The notes beneath the pieces were generated by a model. That model made no database searches. It was not told where the DNA came from and was given only the letters and a program-made list of their open reading frames with translations. From Flavobacteriales bacterium (GTDB lineage: Bacteria > Bacteroidota > Bacteroidia > NS11-12g > UBA955): a DNA stretch of 12,723 nucleotides. Positions 1 to 5,614 of the stretch are shown here, piece by piece. Made by a program: the position numbers and the translations under genes. The DNA is taken from NCBI GenBank assembly GCA_947464515.1, contig CANHXF010000025.1, forward strand, positions 1 to 12,723. The letters run 5' to 3'. The first letter of the stretch is position 1. Each line of letters opens with the position of its first letter.

Positions 1-87
1 AAATACAAGCACTTGGGGGTGCAGAAAAACTTGCACAGTAACTCTTTTTTTGGTTATATTGTATTAGAATAAATCACCATAATTTTT

Positions 88-717
88 ATGATCACCGAAG
101 GGTTAATTATTAAATACAATCGCACTAGTACCATGGCTCAACATGGCGAGAGGTTCAAGACGGATAGAGGCACCTACGACCGCACATTCTTCGATCAGGG
201 TGTAAGTGGTACAAAGCCATTTAAAGAGCGTACAGAGGCTCGCAAAATCGTTGAGATGATCAACAACAACATGATCAAGGAACTGCACGTTGAGGAATTG
301 AGGGATGTAGGCCGTAGCATGGTTGACACCATCAATATTCTTGAGTGGCTTGACCAAAAGAACGTCAACGTTGTTATCAAAAGCATGGGGAACCTCAGCT
401 CAAGAGTTGGTGAGAAACGAAACGAGATATGGTCAATGATCACGGCAACGATGTCGAGCCTCTACCAGATGGAACTGGAGAACTTGAAAATCCGCACCGC
501 CATGGGAAGGCAGGCCTACCTTATGAAAGGTGGTGTAATCGGCAGGCCGAGACACACCAAAGAAACGGAGAAGGCCTTCCTTGAGAAGCCAAAGACCAAG
601 GAGATCCTGTCTTTGCTATCCAAGGGGAAGTCACTTCGTGACATTGCGGGCAGAGCAAACTGCTCCATCAACTTGGTGGTGAAGGTTAAAAGGATGGTTG
701 AAAATACCCCGAGTTAG
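88..717 (+). CDS. Serine recombinase (resolvase/invertase family)
   Basis: Predicted site-specific DNA recombinase that cuts and rejoins DNA through a serine-DNA link. The N-terminus has the family signature Y10-x-R12-x-S14-T15 with Q18, making Ser14 the likely nucleophile. It continues with the G-V-S-G loop and F-x-E-R segment (about residues 38-49), the V-G-R-S element (about 74-77), a long E-helix region (about 112-140), a G-R-P linker, and a C-terminal helix-turn-helix (about 172-203). At 209 residues it has the size of a small resolvase rather than a large serine integrase. Where the family usually reads L-D-R-L-G-R this protein reads L-R-D-V-G-R, so one conserved arginine is displaced. 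A TAATTTTT stretch directly before the ATG resembles a weak -7 element. It lies about 330 bp left of the cassette array, but integron cassettes are moved by tyrosine recombinases, so a role in the array is unproven. Confidence 0.87.
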   Translation: MITEGLIIKYNRTSTMAQHGERFKTDRGTYDRTFFDQGVSGTKPFKERTEARKIVEMINNNMIKELHVEELRDVGRSMVDTINILEWLDQKNVNVVIKSMGNLSSRVGEKRNEIWSMITATMSSLYQMELENLKIRTAMGRQAYLMKGGVIGRPRHTKETEKAFLEKPKTKEILSLLSKGKSLRDIAGRANCSINLVVKVKRMVENTPS

Positions 718-723
718 TCGGGG
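707..723. other. Short hairpin over two convergent stop codons
   Basis: CCCCGA (707-712) and TCGGGG (718-723) form a six-pair GC-rich stem with a five-base loop. It covers both the recombinase stop (715-717) and the mini-gene stop (714-716). No T-run follows on the plus strand, so it is a weak terminator at best, but it could separate the two convergent transcripts. Confidence 0.4.
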
Positions 724-845
724 GATCTGTTCATATATTTGTACAAATCCACAACCAGTTCGTACCCCTGTATGATTTGGTTAGATAAGTGGTCAGGCGC
801 TGCTACTAAGAAAGAAAAGTCACCAGAAACGGTGACTTTTTTCAT
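714..845 (-). CDS. Small conserved protein, 43 aa (mini-gene A)
   Basis: A 43-residue reading frame with an ATG at 845-843 and a TAA at 716-714, convergent with the recombinase and overlapping its last 3 bases. I do not recognise the protein. It ends in GYELVVDLYKYMNRSPD. Support for real coding comes from a diverged relative at 6190-6300 on the same strand, which ends in GYELVVDLWKYMNKRDE. Across the core of this segment most DNA differences are synonymous (TAC/TAT, CTG/TTG, GTT/GTG, GTG/GTT, TTG/CTT, AAC/AAT), and the one length difference upstream is three bases. The first ten codons lie inside a strong hairpin, so the ATG is uncertain; the conserved part begins at LVA, about residue 13. 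No membrane segment or known motif is visible. Confidence 0.5.
   Translation of the reverse strand: MKKVTVSGDFSFLVAAPDHLSNQIIQGYELVVDLYKYMNRSPD
815..840. terminator. Bidirectional hairpin terminator
   Basis: AAAAGTCACC (815-824) pairs perfectly with GGTGACTTTT (831-840) around a six-base loop. T-rich sequence follows on the plus strand, and an A-run before the stem gives U-rich RNA on the minus strand. It could end transcription arriving from the recombinase side before the cassette array. It also overlaps the 5' end of mini-gene A, in the same relative position as the hairpin beside its relative at 6276-6325. Confidence 0.7.
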
Positions 846-1002
846 TTTACCCCAGTTCAAAGCCATTGAAAATAAAGGGATTCTTCGAGAAAAATCATTT
901 ACATTTCGGAGTTAGATAACTTTTTACGCAGATCATCAATAGGCACAAATACGCATACGTTAATCCTTCAAATTACCACTTTACACTTGATTAGAGCCCT
1001 TT
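846..1002. other. Gene-free stretch left of the array
   Basis: AT-rich DNA between the hairpin and the first promoter-like module. I see no convincing reading frame, no integron integrase remnant and no complete attC here. A GTTAGATAAC string near 910 resembles half of an integron core site, but it has no partner. Confidence 0.4.
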
Positions 1003-1051
1003 ATTGTGATTTGATATTTATATGATTAGTTTCGTATATCATCAAGTTAGC
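1003..1051 (+). promoter_or_regulatory. Promoter plus cassette junction (attI-like module 1)
   Basis: ATTG (1003-1006), then 20 bases, then TAGTTTCG (1027-1034). This fits the Bacteroidota -33 (TTTG) and -7 (TAnnTTTG) pattern with one mismatch in each box. Twelve bases later comes the junction G|TTAGC (1046-1051), matching the integron core GTTRRRY. The same arrangement with the same 20- and 12-base spacings recurs at 3717-3765; the 25 bases from TAGTTTCG onwards match at 20 positions. I infer the array's leading promoter combined with the attachment point of the first cassette, about 75 bases before the first gene. Which recombinase used it cannot be told from the window. Confidence 0.55.
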
Positions 1052-1124
1052 TGCAACTTTTGGAGTGCAACCTTGAAACAGACAAGCATTTAAATGACAA
1101 TTAAAAGAACAACTCCAAAATAAT

Positions 1125-1712
1125 ATGACTAGAACATTCTTTCTAATACTTCTGATTGGACTTTCTACTGGAAATATAAAAGGACAAGTTTCATTTTCAC
1201 CAGTTGACGGTAAATTACAAATAAACAACAATGAATTAATCTACTCAAGCTCTTCAACTGCAGTCAAGTTTCCGTTAAAACGACAAGTTACAGTTTCCCC
1301 TCAAAATAATTTTGTGACCGTAGACAGTCAGATAATACAAATCATGACATTAAAATTTGACGGGTATAAAAAGGACACTAAGGGAGAAAATCTTAATAAC
1401 CAGAAAGAACTGCTTGACGCTTATTCAAAATATGAATTGGAGTATTTTAAGAGTGACTTAGGTGTAGAAGTAATAAACCCCAATAGTCAATGGGTGGTGA
1501 CAAAATCAAAAGGGTGGTTTATTTGGTATTTCAAATTAGGTAAAGTTCCGACACAAGTAGACACGCAAACCGAAATTCAACTATTTGCAACGACAGTTAT
1601 TGGAGACAAAGTTTTAATCATTAATGCCCCAATTATGACTGGCGGAGATTTTTCAAAAGTTGCTCTAATTGTAAATGAATTTATGGAAGCACTAACAATA
1701 ACGAAACAATGA
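1125..1712 (+). CDS. Secreted hypothetical protein, first gene of a three-gene cassette
   Basis: A 195-residue protein of no family I recognise. Residues 1-20 form a typical signal peptide: Thr and Arg, a hydrophobic stretch (F-F-L-I-L-L-I-G-L), then a small-residue cleavage region before Q21. The mature part is about 175 residues, rich in beta-type stretches and polar loops, with an aromatic segment W-F-I-W-Y-F near 131-136 and a hydrophobic stretch near 155-168. It has no cysteines. The stop codon overlaps the next start by four bases (ATGA), so the two are probably translationally coupled. In this lineage it should be periplasmic or outside the cell. Eight of nine aspartates use GAC, unlike the flanking chromosomal genes. 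Confidence 0.75.
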   Translation: MTRTFFLILLIGLSTGNIKGQVSFSPVDGKLQINNNELIYSSSSTAVKFPLKRQVTVSPQNNFVTVDSQIIQIMTLKFDGYKKDTKGENLNNQKELLDAYSKYELEYFKSDLGVEVINPNSQWVVTKSKGWFIWYFKLGKVPTQVDTQTEIQLFATTVIGDKVLIINAPIMTGGDFSKVALIVNEFMEALTITKQ

Positions 1713-2200
1713 ATCTTAACCATCTTTGGGCAAACAGACCAAAATTGAAACGACCAATTTTGATACTATCTATTCTCATCTTGACAGCAGGTCTTGGTTA
1801 TTTTCTTTTTGAAATGTCTGGTTTCGCAAACGGTGTTCGACAGGACAGAATTCCTAAAATAAAATGGCATCAAGACAATACCCAAATTTACTTTGTGGAC
1901 TTGCCCGCTGGACTTGACACAATGGAATTTAAAGCAACCATAACACTTGACCTAAATAAACGAATTCATAAAGTAAAGTTTCCAAACGGTGGGACAGAAA
2001 CGAATGTATTAATTTACGACAGCACTTTTTTAAACACTAATCAAAGTAATACACTACTAAAAATAAAACCTTTAACAAAAGGTGACTTTACTTACGAACA
2101 AGACGTTTTGCTTGACATTACATCATTGCAACGTGGACAATATTATGTTCATTATTTATCTTGTGGTTTAGGTGGGATATTTCCTTTGACAATTAAATAA
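1709..2200 (+). CDS. Single-span membrane hypothetical protein, second gene of the cassette
   Basis: A 163-residue protein with a basic N-terminus (R-P-K-L-K-R-P) and one hydrophobic segment at about residues 16-34. It is therefore either anchored in the inner membrane with its C-terminus in the periplasm or carries an uncleaved signal. The soluble part, from about residue 45, is made of alternating beta-like stretches and ends in Y-L-S-C-G-L-G-G-I-F-P-L-T-I-K. The lengths and pattern suggest a small beta-sandwich, but I cannot name a family. The start overlaps the previous stop by four bases, and the next gene begins one base after this stop, so all three should be made from one transcript. 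Confidence 0.72.
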   Translation: MNLNHLWANRPKLKRPILILSILILTAGLGYFLFEMSGFANGVRQDRIPKIKWHQDNTQIYFVDLPAGLDTMEFKATITLDLNKRIHKVKFPNGGTETNVLIYDSTFLNTNQSNTLLKIKPLTKGDFTYEQDVLLDITSLQRGQYYVHYLSCGLGGIFPLTIK

Positions 2201-2201
2201 A

Positions 2202-2681
2202 ATGATGACCGAAGTTGAAGCAAAAAAAATAGGTAGCAGACAAGGATTAAAGTCAGTTGGCGTTGGACTTCTAATTGCACAGCTCATAATGACTTGGTTT
2301 TCATCGGACGCTGGACTGTTAAAGGGATTTTTATGGTTTGTAACTTTTAGTTACAATATAAACTTAATAATTGGAGTTATTATTATGCTTCTTTCTGGAC
2401 AGCTGTTTGGACAATTAGCTGGAAAAGAGATTTTAATTAAAAAAAGGAACTACAAATGGGTAGGATTCAAATATGGTATGGCGACACTATTGACAACGGC
2501 ATTTCTTGCAAGTTGGACAGGTTTTTTTCAAGAAGGAATTCATGATATTGGAACAACTGACGAGCCGTTTGCAGACTACATTATTAAACCATTATTTGCG
2601 GTTTTCTTTTTCGGATTAATTCCAGTTTTATTAGTAGGTTTTTGGTTTGGCAGACAAATTAAAAAACAAGAAAACGTATGA
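2202..2681 (+). CDS. Multi-span membrane hypothetical protein, third gene of the cassette
   Basis: A 159-residue integral membrane protein with about four hydrophobic segments: near residues 17-34, 44-71, 92-108 and 130-150. It ends in a basic tail, G-R-Q-I-K-K-Q. The order of hydrophobic and charged stretches is clear, but no family signature is visible. Two ATG codons in a row (2202 and 2205) could each start translation. One base separates it from the previous stop. It is the last gene before the attC-like site and leaves only about 20 bases between stop and R'', as is normal for a cassette. With the two upstream genes it might form a membrane complex; that is inference from coupling only. 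Confidence 0.74.
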   Translation: MMTEVEAKKIGSRQGLKSVGVGLLIAQLIMTWFSSDAGLLKGFLWFVTFSYNINLIIGVIIMLLSGQLFGQLAGKEILIKKRNYKWVGFKYGMATLLTTAFLASWTGFFQEGIHDIGTTDEPFADYIIKPLFAVFFFGLIPVLLVGFWFGRQIKKQENV

Positions 2682-2699
2682 CGACAGAAAGAAGCACTA

Positions 2700-2831
2700 G
2701 CTATAACAGCACATTTGCAATAGGCGGGGTTTCGTCACCGCTTGACAATTTTGTGGTAACCGAAAGTTCAGTGCTCCGCATCAACTTTTGTAGTAAAATC
2801 GCCACCTTCGCCAAGCCCGAAAACGTTAGCG
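2700..2831 (+). other. attC-like recombination site 1
   Basis: R'' box GCTATAAC (2700-2707) and R' box GTTAGC (2825-2830) bound about 130 bases with imperfect inverted repeats, including an inner AAAGTT / AACTTT stem (2763-2768 and 2782-2787). The left part (AGCAC, then GGCGGGGTTTCG) recurs in the truncated site at 6142-6183, and part of the right side (GTTCAGTGCTCCGCA) recurs in site 2. Recombination would cut after G2825. Confidence 0.6.
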
Positions 2832-3555
2832 GACAGGTTAGTATAACGACCAAATAACAATACGGATAGACAAAAACAGAAATAATCTAATGACCAAAAG
2901 ACACTTCATAACGACATTAATTATTGTGCTGACTTTTTCGTCTTGTGACATGAATTATTTAGACTATTATCAACATATCGACTCACCAGACGGAAAATAT
3001 TATTATGGCTTGTATTCTGACTTTAGTATTGGAGACCCAGGATTTTTAGTATTAAAACTTGACAAGAAAACAAATCCTGAAGACCTTAAAATCAATTACA
3101 GTTTTGAAAACGGGATTACAGGTGACGATGCAAAATGGATTGGTGACAGGACAATTCTTTCAAACTATGACGAAGCATCCCAATATTGTAGCAACCCTAA
3201 AATAGAAATTATTGACAAAAGATTTTTAGTTTTTTCTCGTGGTGGTTTTATGTTTGGACTGTATGACCTAAAATTAGAAAAGGACACTTTTAATAACTGT
3301 TGCACATGGAATGAATGGGCTTCCCAGAATATTTGGGCAGAAAAAGGAACTAATTACAAAGGACATATTCCAAAAGACGAAAAATCTGACTATGGACTTT
3401 GGATTGAGAAAAATATTGACAACAAAATAAATGATTATATTGTTAACAACAGATGACCGACAATAACAACTTGACAACAGTAAAGATAGAAACCCGAACC
3501 CCTAACAGCACGTACCCAAAAGTGGCGGTTCAGTTCTCCGCAGACACATTTGACG
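2826..3555 (+). mobile_element. Integron-like gene cassette 2
   Basis: From TTAGCGGACAGG to the R' G at 3555. It carries one lipoprotein gene and a short attC-like site. The start GTTAGCG is complementary to its R'' (CCCCTAAC) except for one base in the seven-base core. Confidence 0.5.
2890..3456 (+). CDS. Putative lipoprotein, unknown function
   Basis: A 188-residue protein with a lipoprotein signal: K3-R4, hydrophobic residues 7-16, then the lipobox F-S-S-C with Cys19 as the lipid-attachment residue. The mature part begins D-M-N-Y-L-D-Y-Y and continues with short beta-like stretches (GKYYYGLYSDF, GFLVLKLDKK, KRFLVFSRGGFMFGLYDL), suggesting a compact beta-rich fold anchored to a membrane. 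Four more cysteines occur, including an adjacent pair near 137-138. I do not recognise a family. Of 19 aspartates, 17 use GAC. It is the only gene of its cassette; the stop is about 40 bases before the next R''. A short, A-rich untranslated region precedes the ATG. Confidence 0.75.
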   Translation: MTKRHFITTLIIVLTFSSCDMNYLDYYQHIDSPDGKYYYGLYSDFSIGDPGFLVLKLDKKTNPEDLKINYSFENGITGDDAKWIGDRTILSNYDEASQYCSNPKIEIIDKRFLVFSRGGFMFGLYDLKLEKDTFNNCCTWNEWASQNIWAEKGTNYKGHIPKDEKSDYGLWIEKNIDNKINDYIVNNR

Positions 3556-3561
3556 TTAATC
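3499..3561 (+). other. attC-like recombination site 2 (short)
   Basis: R'' CCCCTAAC (3499-3506) and R' GTTAAT (3555-3560) are only about 50 bases apart. An internal GCGG/CCGC stem surrounds TTCAGTTCT. The sequence GTTCAGTTCTCCGCA closely matches GTTCAGTGCTCCGCA of site 1, and TAACAGCAC is also shared, so this looks like a site-1-type element that has lost its middle. The next cassette has no matching R'', so this site may be dead. Confidence 0.45.
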
Positions 3562-3716
3562 AAAGTTTGGTTCCCCGTGTAAATAGACCTAAAATTGATA
3601 CTCCATAAAATTCGGCAATTCAACAGGATTGATCTGATCCCTGAAATCAAACAAACTTCATGGCATTGGCTACATCCTCGGACTTAAATGCTATAAAATC
3701 AATACCTTACACGCAA
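3556..3716. other. Gene-free segment between site 2 and the internal promoter
   Basis: About 160 bases with no plus-strand gene and no attC of its own. A short minus-strand frame can be read at 3703-3647 but is closed by stops on both sides. The best reading is the remnant of a lost cassette, or displaced leader DNA carried with the promoter module that follows. Confidence 0.35.
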
Positions 3717-3765
3717 TTTGTAAATCATAGGTGATTGTCTTAGTTTCGTAAATAATCTGATTAGC
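3717..3765 (+). promoter_or_regulatory. Internal promoter plus cassette junction (attI-like module 2)
   Basis: TTTG (3717-3720), exactly 20 bases, then TAGTTTCG (3741-3748): a good Bacteroidota promoter with a perfect -33 and one mismatch in the -7. Twelve bases later is the cassette junction TTAGC (3761-3765), here preceded by A instead of the usual G. Similarity to module 1 continues a little past the junction (CAACTTT in both). Transcription should start near 3755, about 20 bases before the next gene, so this cassette need not depend on the promoter at the head of the array. Confidence 0.6.
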
Positions 3766-4711
3766 ACCAACTTTATGAAGACAACATTACTACATATCAC
3801 TTTTCTGCTCCTGACTGTTTCGACATTCGGACAGACTCAGATTTTAAAGGACTATGACTTTAATAAGGGTGGTTACTACATACTCGGAGTGTTTTCAGAG
3901 AGCGACAAAAACAGTCTTCGGGACAGTATAGGCGAGTTTTACACGGACAGCATCCCAATTTTGAATCAATTTAAAAAGGAATGGACTTTTAAAAAGCCAA
4001 GTCCAAAATATGCATGCGGTTATCATTATTCTGTTTACATCTGTAAAGACGGTTTGACTTTAGAAGAAATCTCAATCAATTTAAACTGTAACGAAATCGT
4101 TTCAAATAACGGTTACTTTTATTTCGACACAAAAAAACTGAGAATGTTTTATGGTAAGCTAAAAAAGCCATATCGGAAATCACTAGACTTTACTTCGTTG
4201 ACAGAAGCGAGAGACTATAGAAAGAAAATACTCACTGACAGTTCGCTTATTATGACACCCACTCCCCAGTGGACAAAATATGAAGGGACATTTCAGTTTG
4301 ACTATGAATGCTCAAAAGGTTCAAAAGACTGTGAATACGACAACAAGCAAAAAAAGCTAAAGGAAATTGAACAGGAGATAAAAAAAGCCTATCCGAATGA
4401 AAACTTTGAACTTGACGAAGGAGGAGGTTCTTTAACAAGCATTATTGTTGAAGTAAAATGCGATAAATCACTTTCTGACAAATTTACGCTTTACAAAAGG
4501 GACACGAATTCTTACTTCGGTAAATGGGCACCATATCGTTTATCGCTAACAACATATAGGACAACAAAACCAAAATAAAAGCTGGTGCTAACAACTAGTT
4601 GGCTCTATTCGGGCATTCGAGGTCTCCAGAAAGATCCTGGAAGCTTGGAAAATCAAGATTCAATTGATACATTTTGGTCAGCTGTCCCGAACAGTGCCAA
4701 CTAGCAAAACG
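3761..4711 (+). mobile_element. Integron-like gene cassette 3
   Basis: Begins TTAGCACCAACTTT and ends at the R' G at 4711. Its own R'' at 4578-4592 reads AAAGCTGGTGCTAAC, the reverse complement of the cassette start with one internal mismatch. A match of this length between the two ends is what a circularised cassette gives, and it is the strongest single argument for real cassettes here. Confidence 0.65.
3775..4578 (+). CDS. Secreted hypothetical protein
   Basis: A 267-residue protein with a signal peptide (K2, hydrophobic residues 5-16, predicted cleavage after T-F-G before Q20). The mature part contains cysteines near 76, 86, 102, 182 and 188 plus one near the end (C-D-K-S), which suits an oxidising periplasm or the outside of the cell. 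A lysine/glutamate-rich stretch (about 192-207) is probably a charged helix. I recognise no family. The ATG is only ten bases after the cassette junction and about 20 bases after the probable transcription start of the internal promoter, so it may be the best-expressed gene of the array. Of 17 aspartates, 16 are GAC. The stop lies two bases before the R'' box. Confidence 0.76.
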   Translation: MKTTLLHITFLLLTVSTFGQTQILKDYDFNKGGYYILGVFSESDKNSLRDSIGEFYTDSIPILNQFKKEWTFKKPSPKYACGYHYSVYICKDGLTLEEISINLNCNEIVSNNGYFYFDTKKLRMFYGKLKKPYRKSLDFTSLTEARDYRKKILTDSSLIMTPTPQWTKYEGTFQFDYECSKGSKDCEYDNKQKKLKEIEQEIKKAYPNENFELDEGGGSLTSIIVEVKCDKSLSDKFTLYKRDTNSYFGKWAPYRLSLTTYRTTKPK

Positions 4712-4720
4712 TTACCACCA
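4581..4720 (+). other. attC-like recombination site 3
   Basis: The clearest site. R'' TGGTGCTAAC (4583-4592) pairs with R' GTTACCACCA (4711-4720); inner boxes CTAGTTGGC (4595-4603) and GCCAACTAG (4696-4704) pair perfectly; TTCGGG (4608-4613) pairs with CCCGAA (4686-4691). The apical part contains the small hairpin TCCAG/CTGGA. The single strand would therefore fold as one long imperfect hairpin, which is the form integron integrases recognise. Cleavage would follow G4711. Confidence 0.75.
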
Positions 4721-5588
4721 ATAATAAAAGACGACAGCAAAACCAATAAGCTAACAGATAATTAAGAATGCCATTTACATTTTCACATCCAGCAATAGTG
4801 TTACCGTTGACGTTTTTACCTCGACAATGGTTCTCGTTGACTGGACTTGTAATCGGCAGTCTGACACCAGACTTTGAATATTTTTTAAGAATGAGAATTA
4901 AGAGTAATTACAGCCATACAATTGACGGACTTTTTTGGTTCGACTTACCGTTAGGACTTTTACTTGCGTTAATTTTTCACAACATTGTTCGAGACAGTTT
5001 ATTCGACAACTTCCCAAGCATTTTAAAATCAAGATTTTTGGCATTTAGACAGTTTGACTGGAACGATCACTTCAAAAGAAAATGGTTCGTAGTAGCAATT
5101 TCTATTCTAATCGGTGCAGCATCTCACATATTTTGGGATAGCTTTACTCACGACCACGGTTATTTTGTGCAGACAATTCCCGCATTACAAAACTCGTTGA
5201 ACTTTTTTGGCGGACAAATTCCAATCCTAAAAATATTACAACATAGTTCAACTTTTATCGGTGGGCTTGTAATTGCTTATGCCATTTACAAACTGCCGTC
5301 AAACAACATTGAAAAAGAAATTATAAACTTGAAATATTGGACAATTTTAGTAACTCTAACTTTGATAATTATTGCTGTCAGACTTTTAAGCGGACTTGAA
5401 CTGAAACAATACGGGAACTTAATAGTGACAGCGATTTCCGCAGGTCTAATTTCATTAATATTAACACCGTGGCTGACAAGGACGAAAGAAAAATAGGTGG
5501 TGTTAACAGGCTTTTGGCAAAAAAGCGGGCTCAGTGCTTGAATGAAGCATCGTGCTTCGAAATCGCCAACCTCTTTAGCTGCACACCG
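4712..5588 (+). mobile_element. Integron-like gene cassette 4
   Basis: Begins TTACCACCAATAAT and ends at the R' G at 5588. The R'' at its end, AGGTGGTGTTAAC (5495-5507), is complementary to the start GTTACCACC apart from one extra base, again the mark of a cassette once closed into a circle. It carries one DUF4184 gene. Confidence 0.65.
4768..5496 (+). CDS. DUF4184 family membrane protein
   Basis: A 242-residue membrane protein recognised by its family pattern. It opens M-P-F-T-F-S-H-P-A and continues with G-S-L-T-P-D-F-E-Y-F (residues 30-39), S-H-T-I-D-G-L (49-55), F-D-L-P-L-G (58-63) and G-A-A-S-H-I-F-W-D-S-F-T-H (116-128). Conserved His and Asp residues (H7, D35, H50, D59, H120, D124, H128) lie at or near membrane segments. 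They recall membrane metal-dependent hydrolases of the YdjM type, but activity is not established. About five or six hydrophobic segments are visible, near 10-30, 57-75, 105-123, 160-176, 190-206 and 217-233. The length is normal and the gene intact. It is the only member of the array with a family I can name. Confidence 0.85.
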   Translation: MPFTFSHPAIVLPLTFLPRQWFSLTGLVIGSLTPDFEYFLRMRIKSNYSHTIDGLFWFDLPLGLLLALIFHNIVRDSLFDNFPSILKSRFLAFRQFDWNDHFKRKWFVVAISILIGAASHIFWDSFTHDHGYFVQTIPALQNSLNFFGGQIPILKILQHSSTFIGGLVIAYAIYKLPSNNIEKEIINLKYWTILVTLTLIIIAVRLLSGLELKQYGNLIVTAISAGLISLILTPWLTRTKEK

Positions 5589-5597
5589 TTATGCGGC
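5496..5597 (+). other. attC-like recombination site 4
   Basis: R'' GGTGTTAAC (ending 5507) and R' GTTATGC (5588-5594) bound about 80 bases. The inner boxes TTTTGGC (5512-5518) and GCCAA (5565-5569) are partly complementary, and the tip is a perfect GAAGCA/TGCTTC hairpin (5544-5549, 5553-5558) with loop TCG. The R' box contains an ATG that is in frame with the next gene. Confidence 0.65.
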
Positions 5598-5614
5598 AGC
5601 TTAAAAGACAACAA

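Larger units (their letters stand above)
1047..2825 (+). mobile_element. Integron-like gene cassette 1 (three genes)
   Basis: Runs from TTAGCTGC after the junction to the conserved G of the R' box at 2825. It contains three plus-strand genes followed by an attC-like site. The cassette start (GTTAGC with the junction G) is approximately complementary to its own R'' box GCTATAAC at 2700-2707, allowing two extra bases. Most integron cassettes hold one gene, so about 1.8 kb with three coupled genes is large. Confidence 0.6.

Noticed and set aside
19..51. GTGCA/TGCAC hairpin followed by a T-run at the left edge, a possible terminator of an upstream gene.
   Set aside because: The stem has only five pairs, the loop is eight bases, and the T-run begins about eight bases after the stem, so it is too weak to call.
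2836..2849. GTTAGTATAAC-like near-palindrome just after attC site 1, considered as a second core site.
   Set aside because: It has no partner boxes at attC spacing; the R' at 2825-2830 fits the cassette boundary better.
3274..3650. Two overlapping minus-strand frames across the end of the lipoprotein gene and attC site 2.
   Set aside because: They lie antisense to the lipoprotein gene and an attC-like hairpin and show no family pattern, so they were not annotated.
3647..3703. Minus-strand frame reading IDFIAFKSEDVANAMKFV, which looks protein-like.
   Set aside because: It is closed by stops on both sides within 19 codons and has no related sequence in the window, so chance cannot be excluded.
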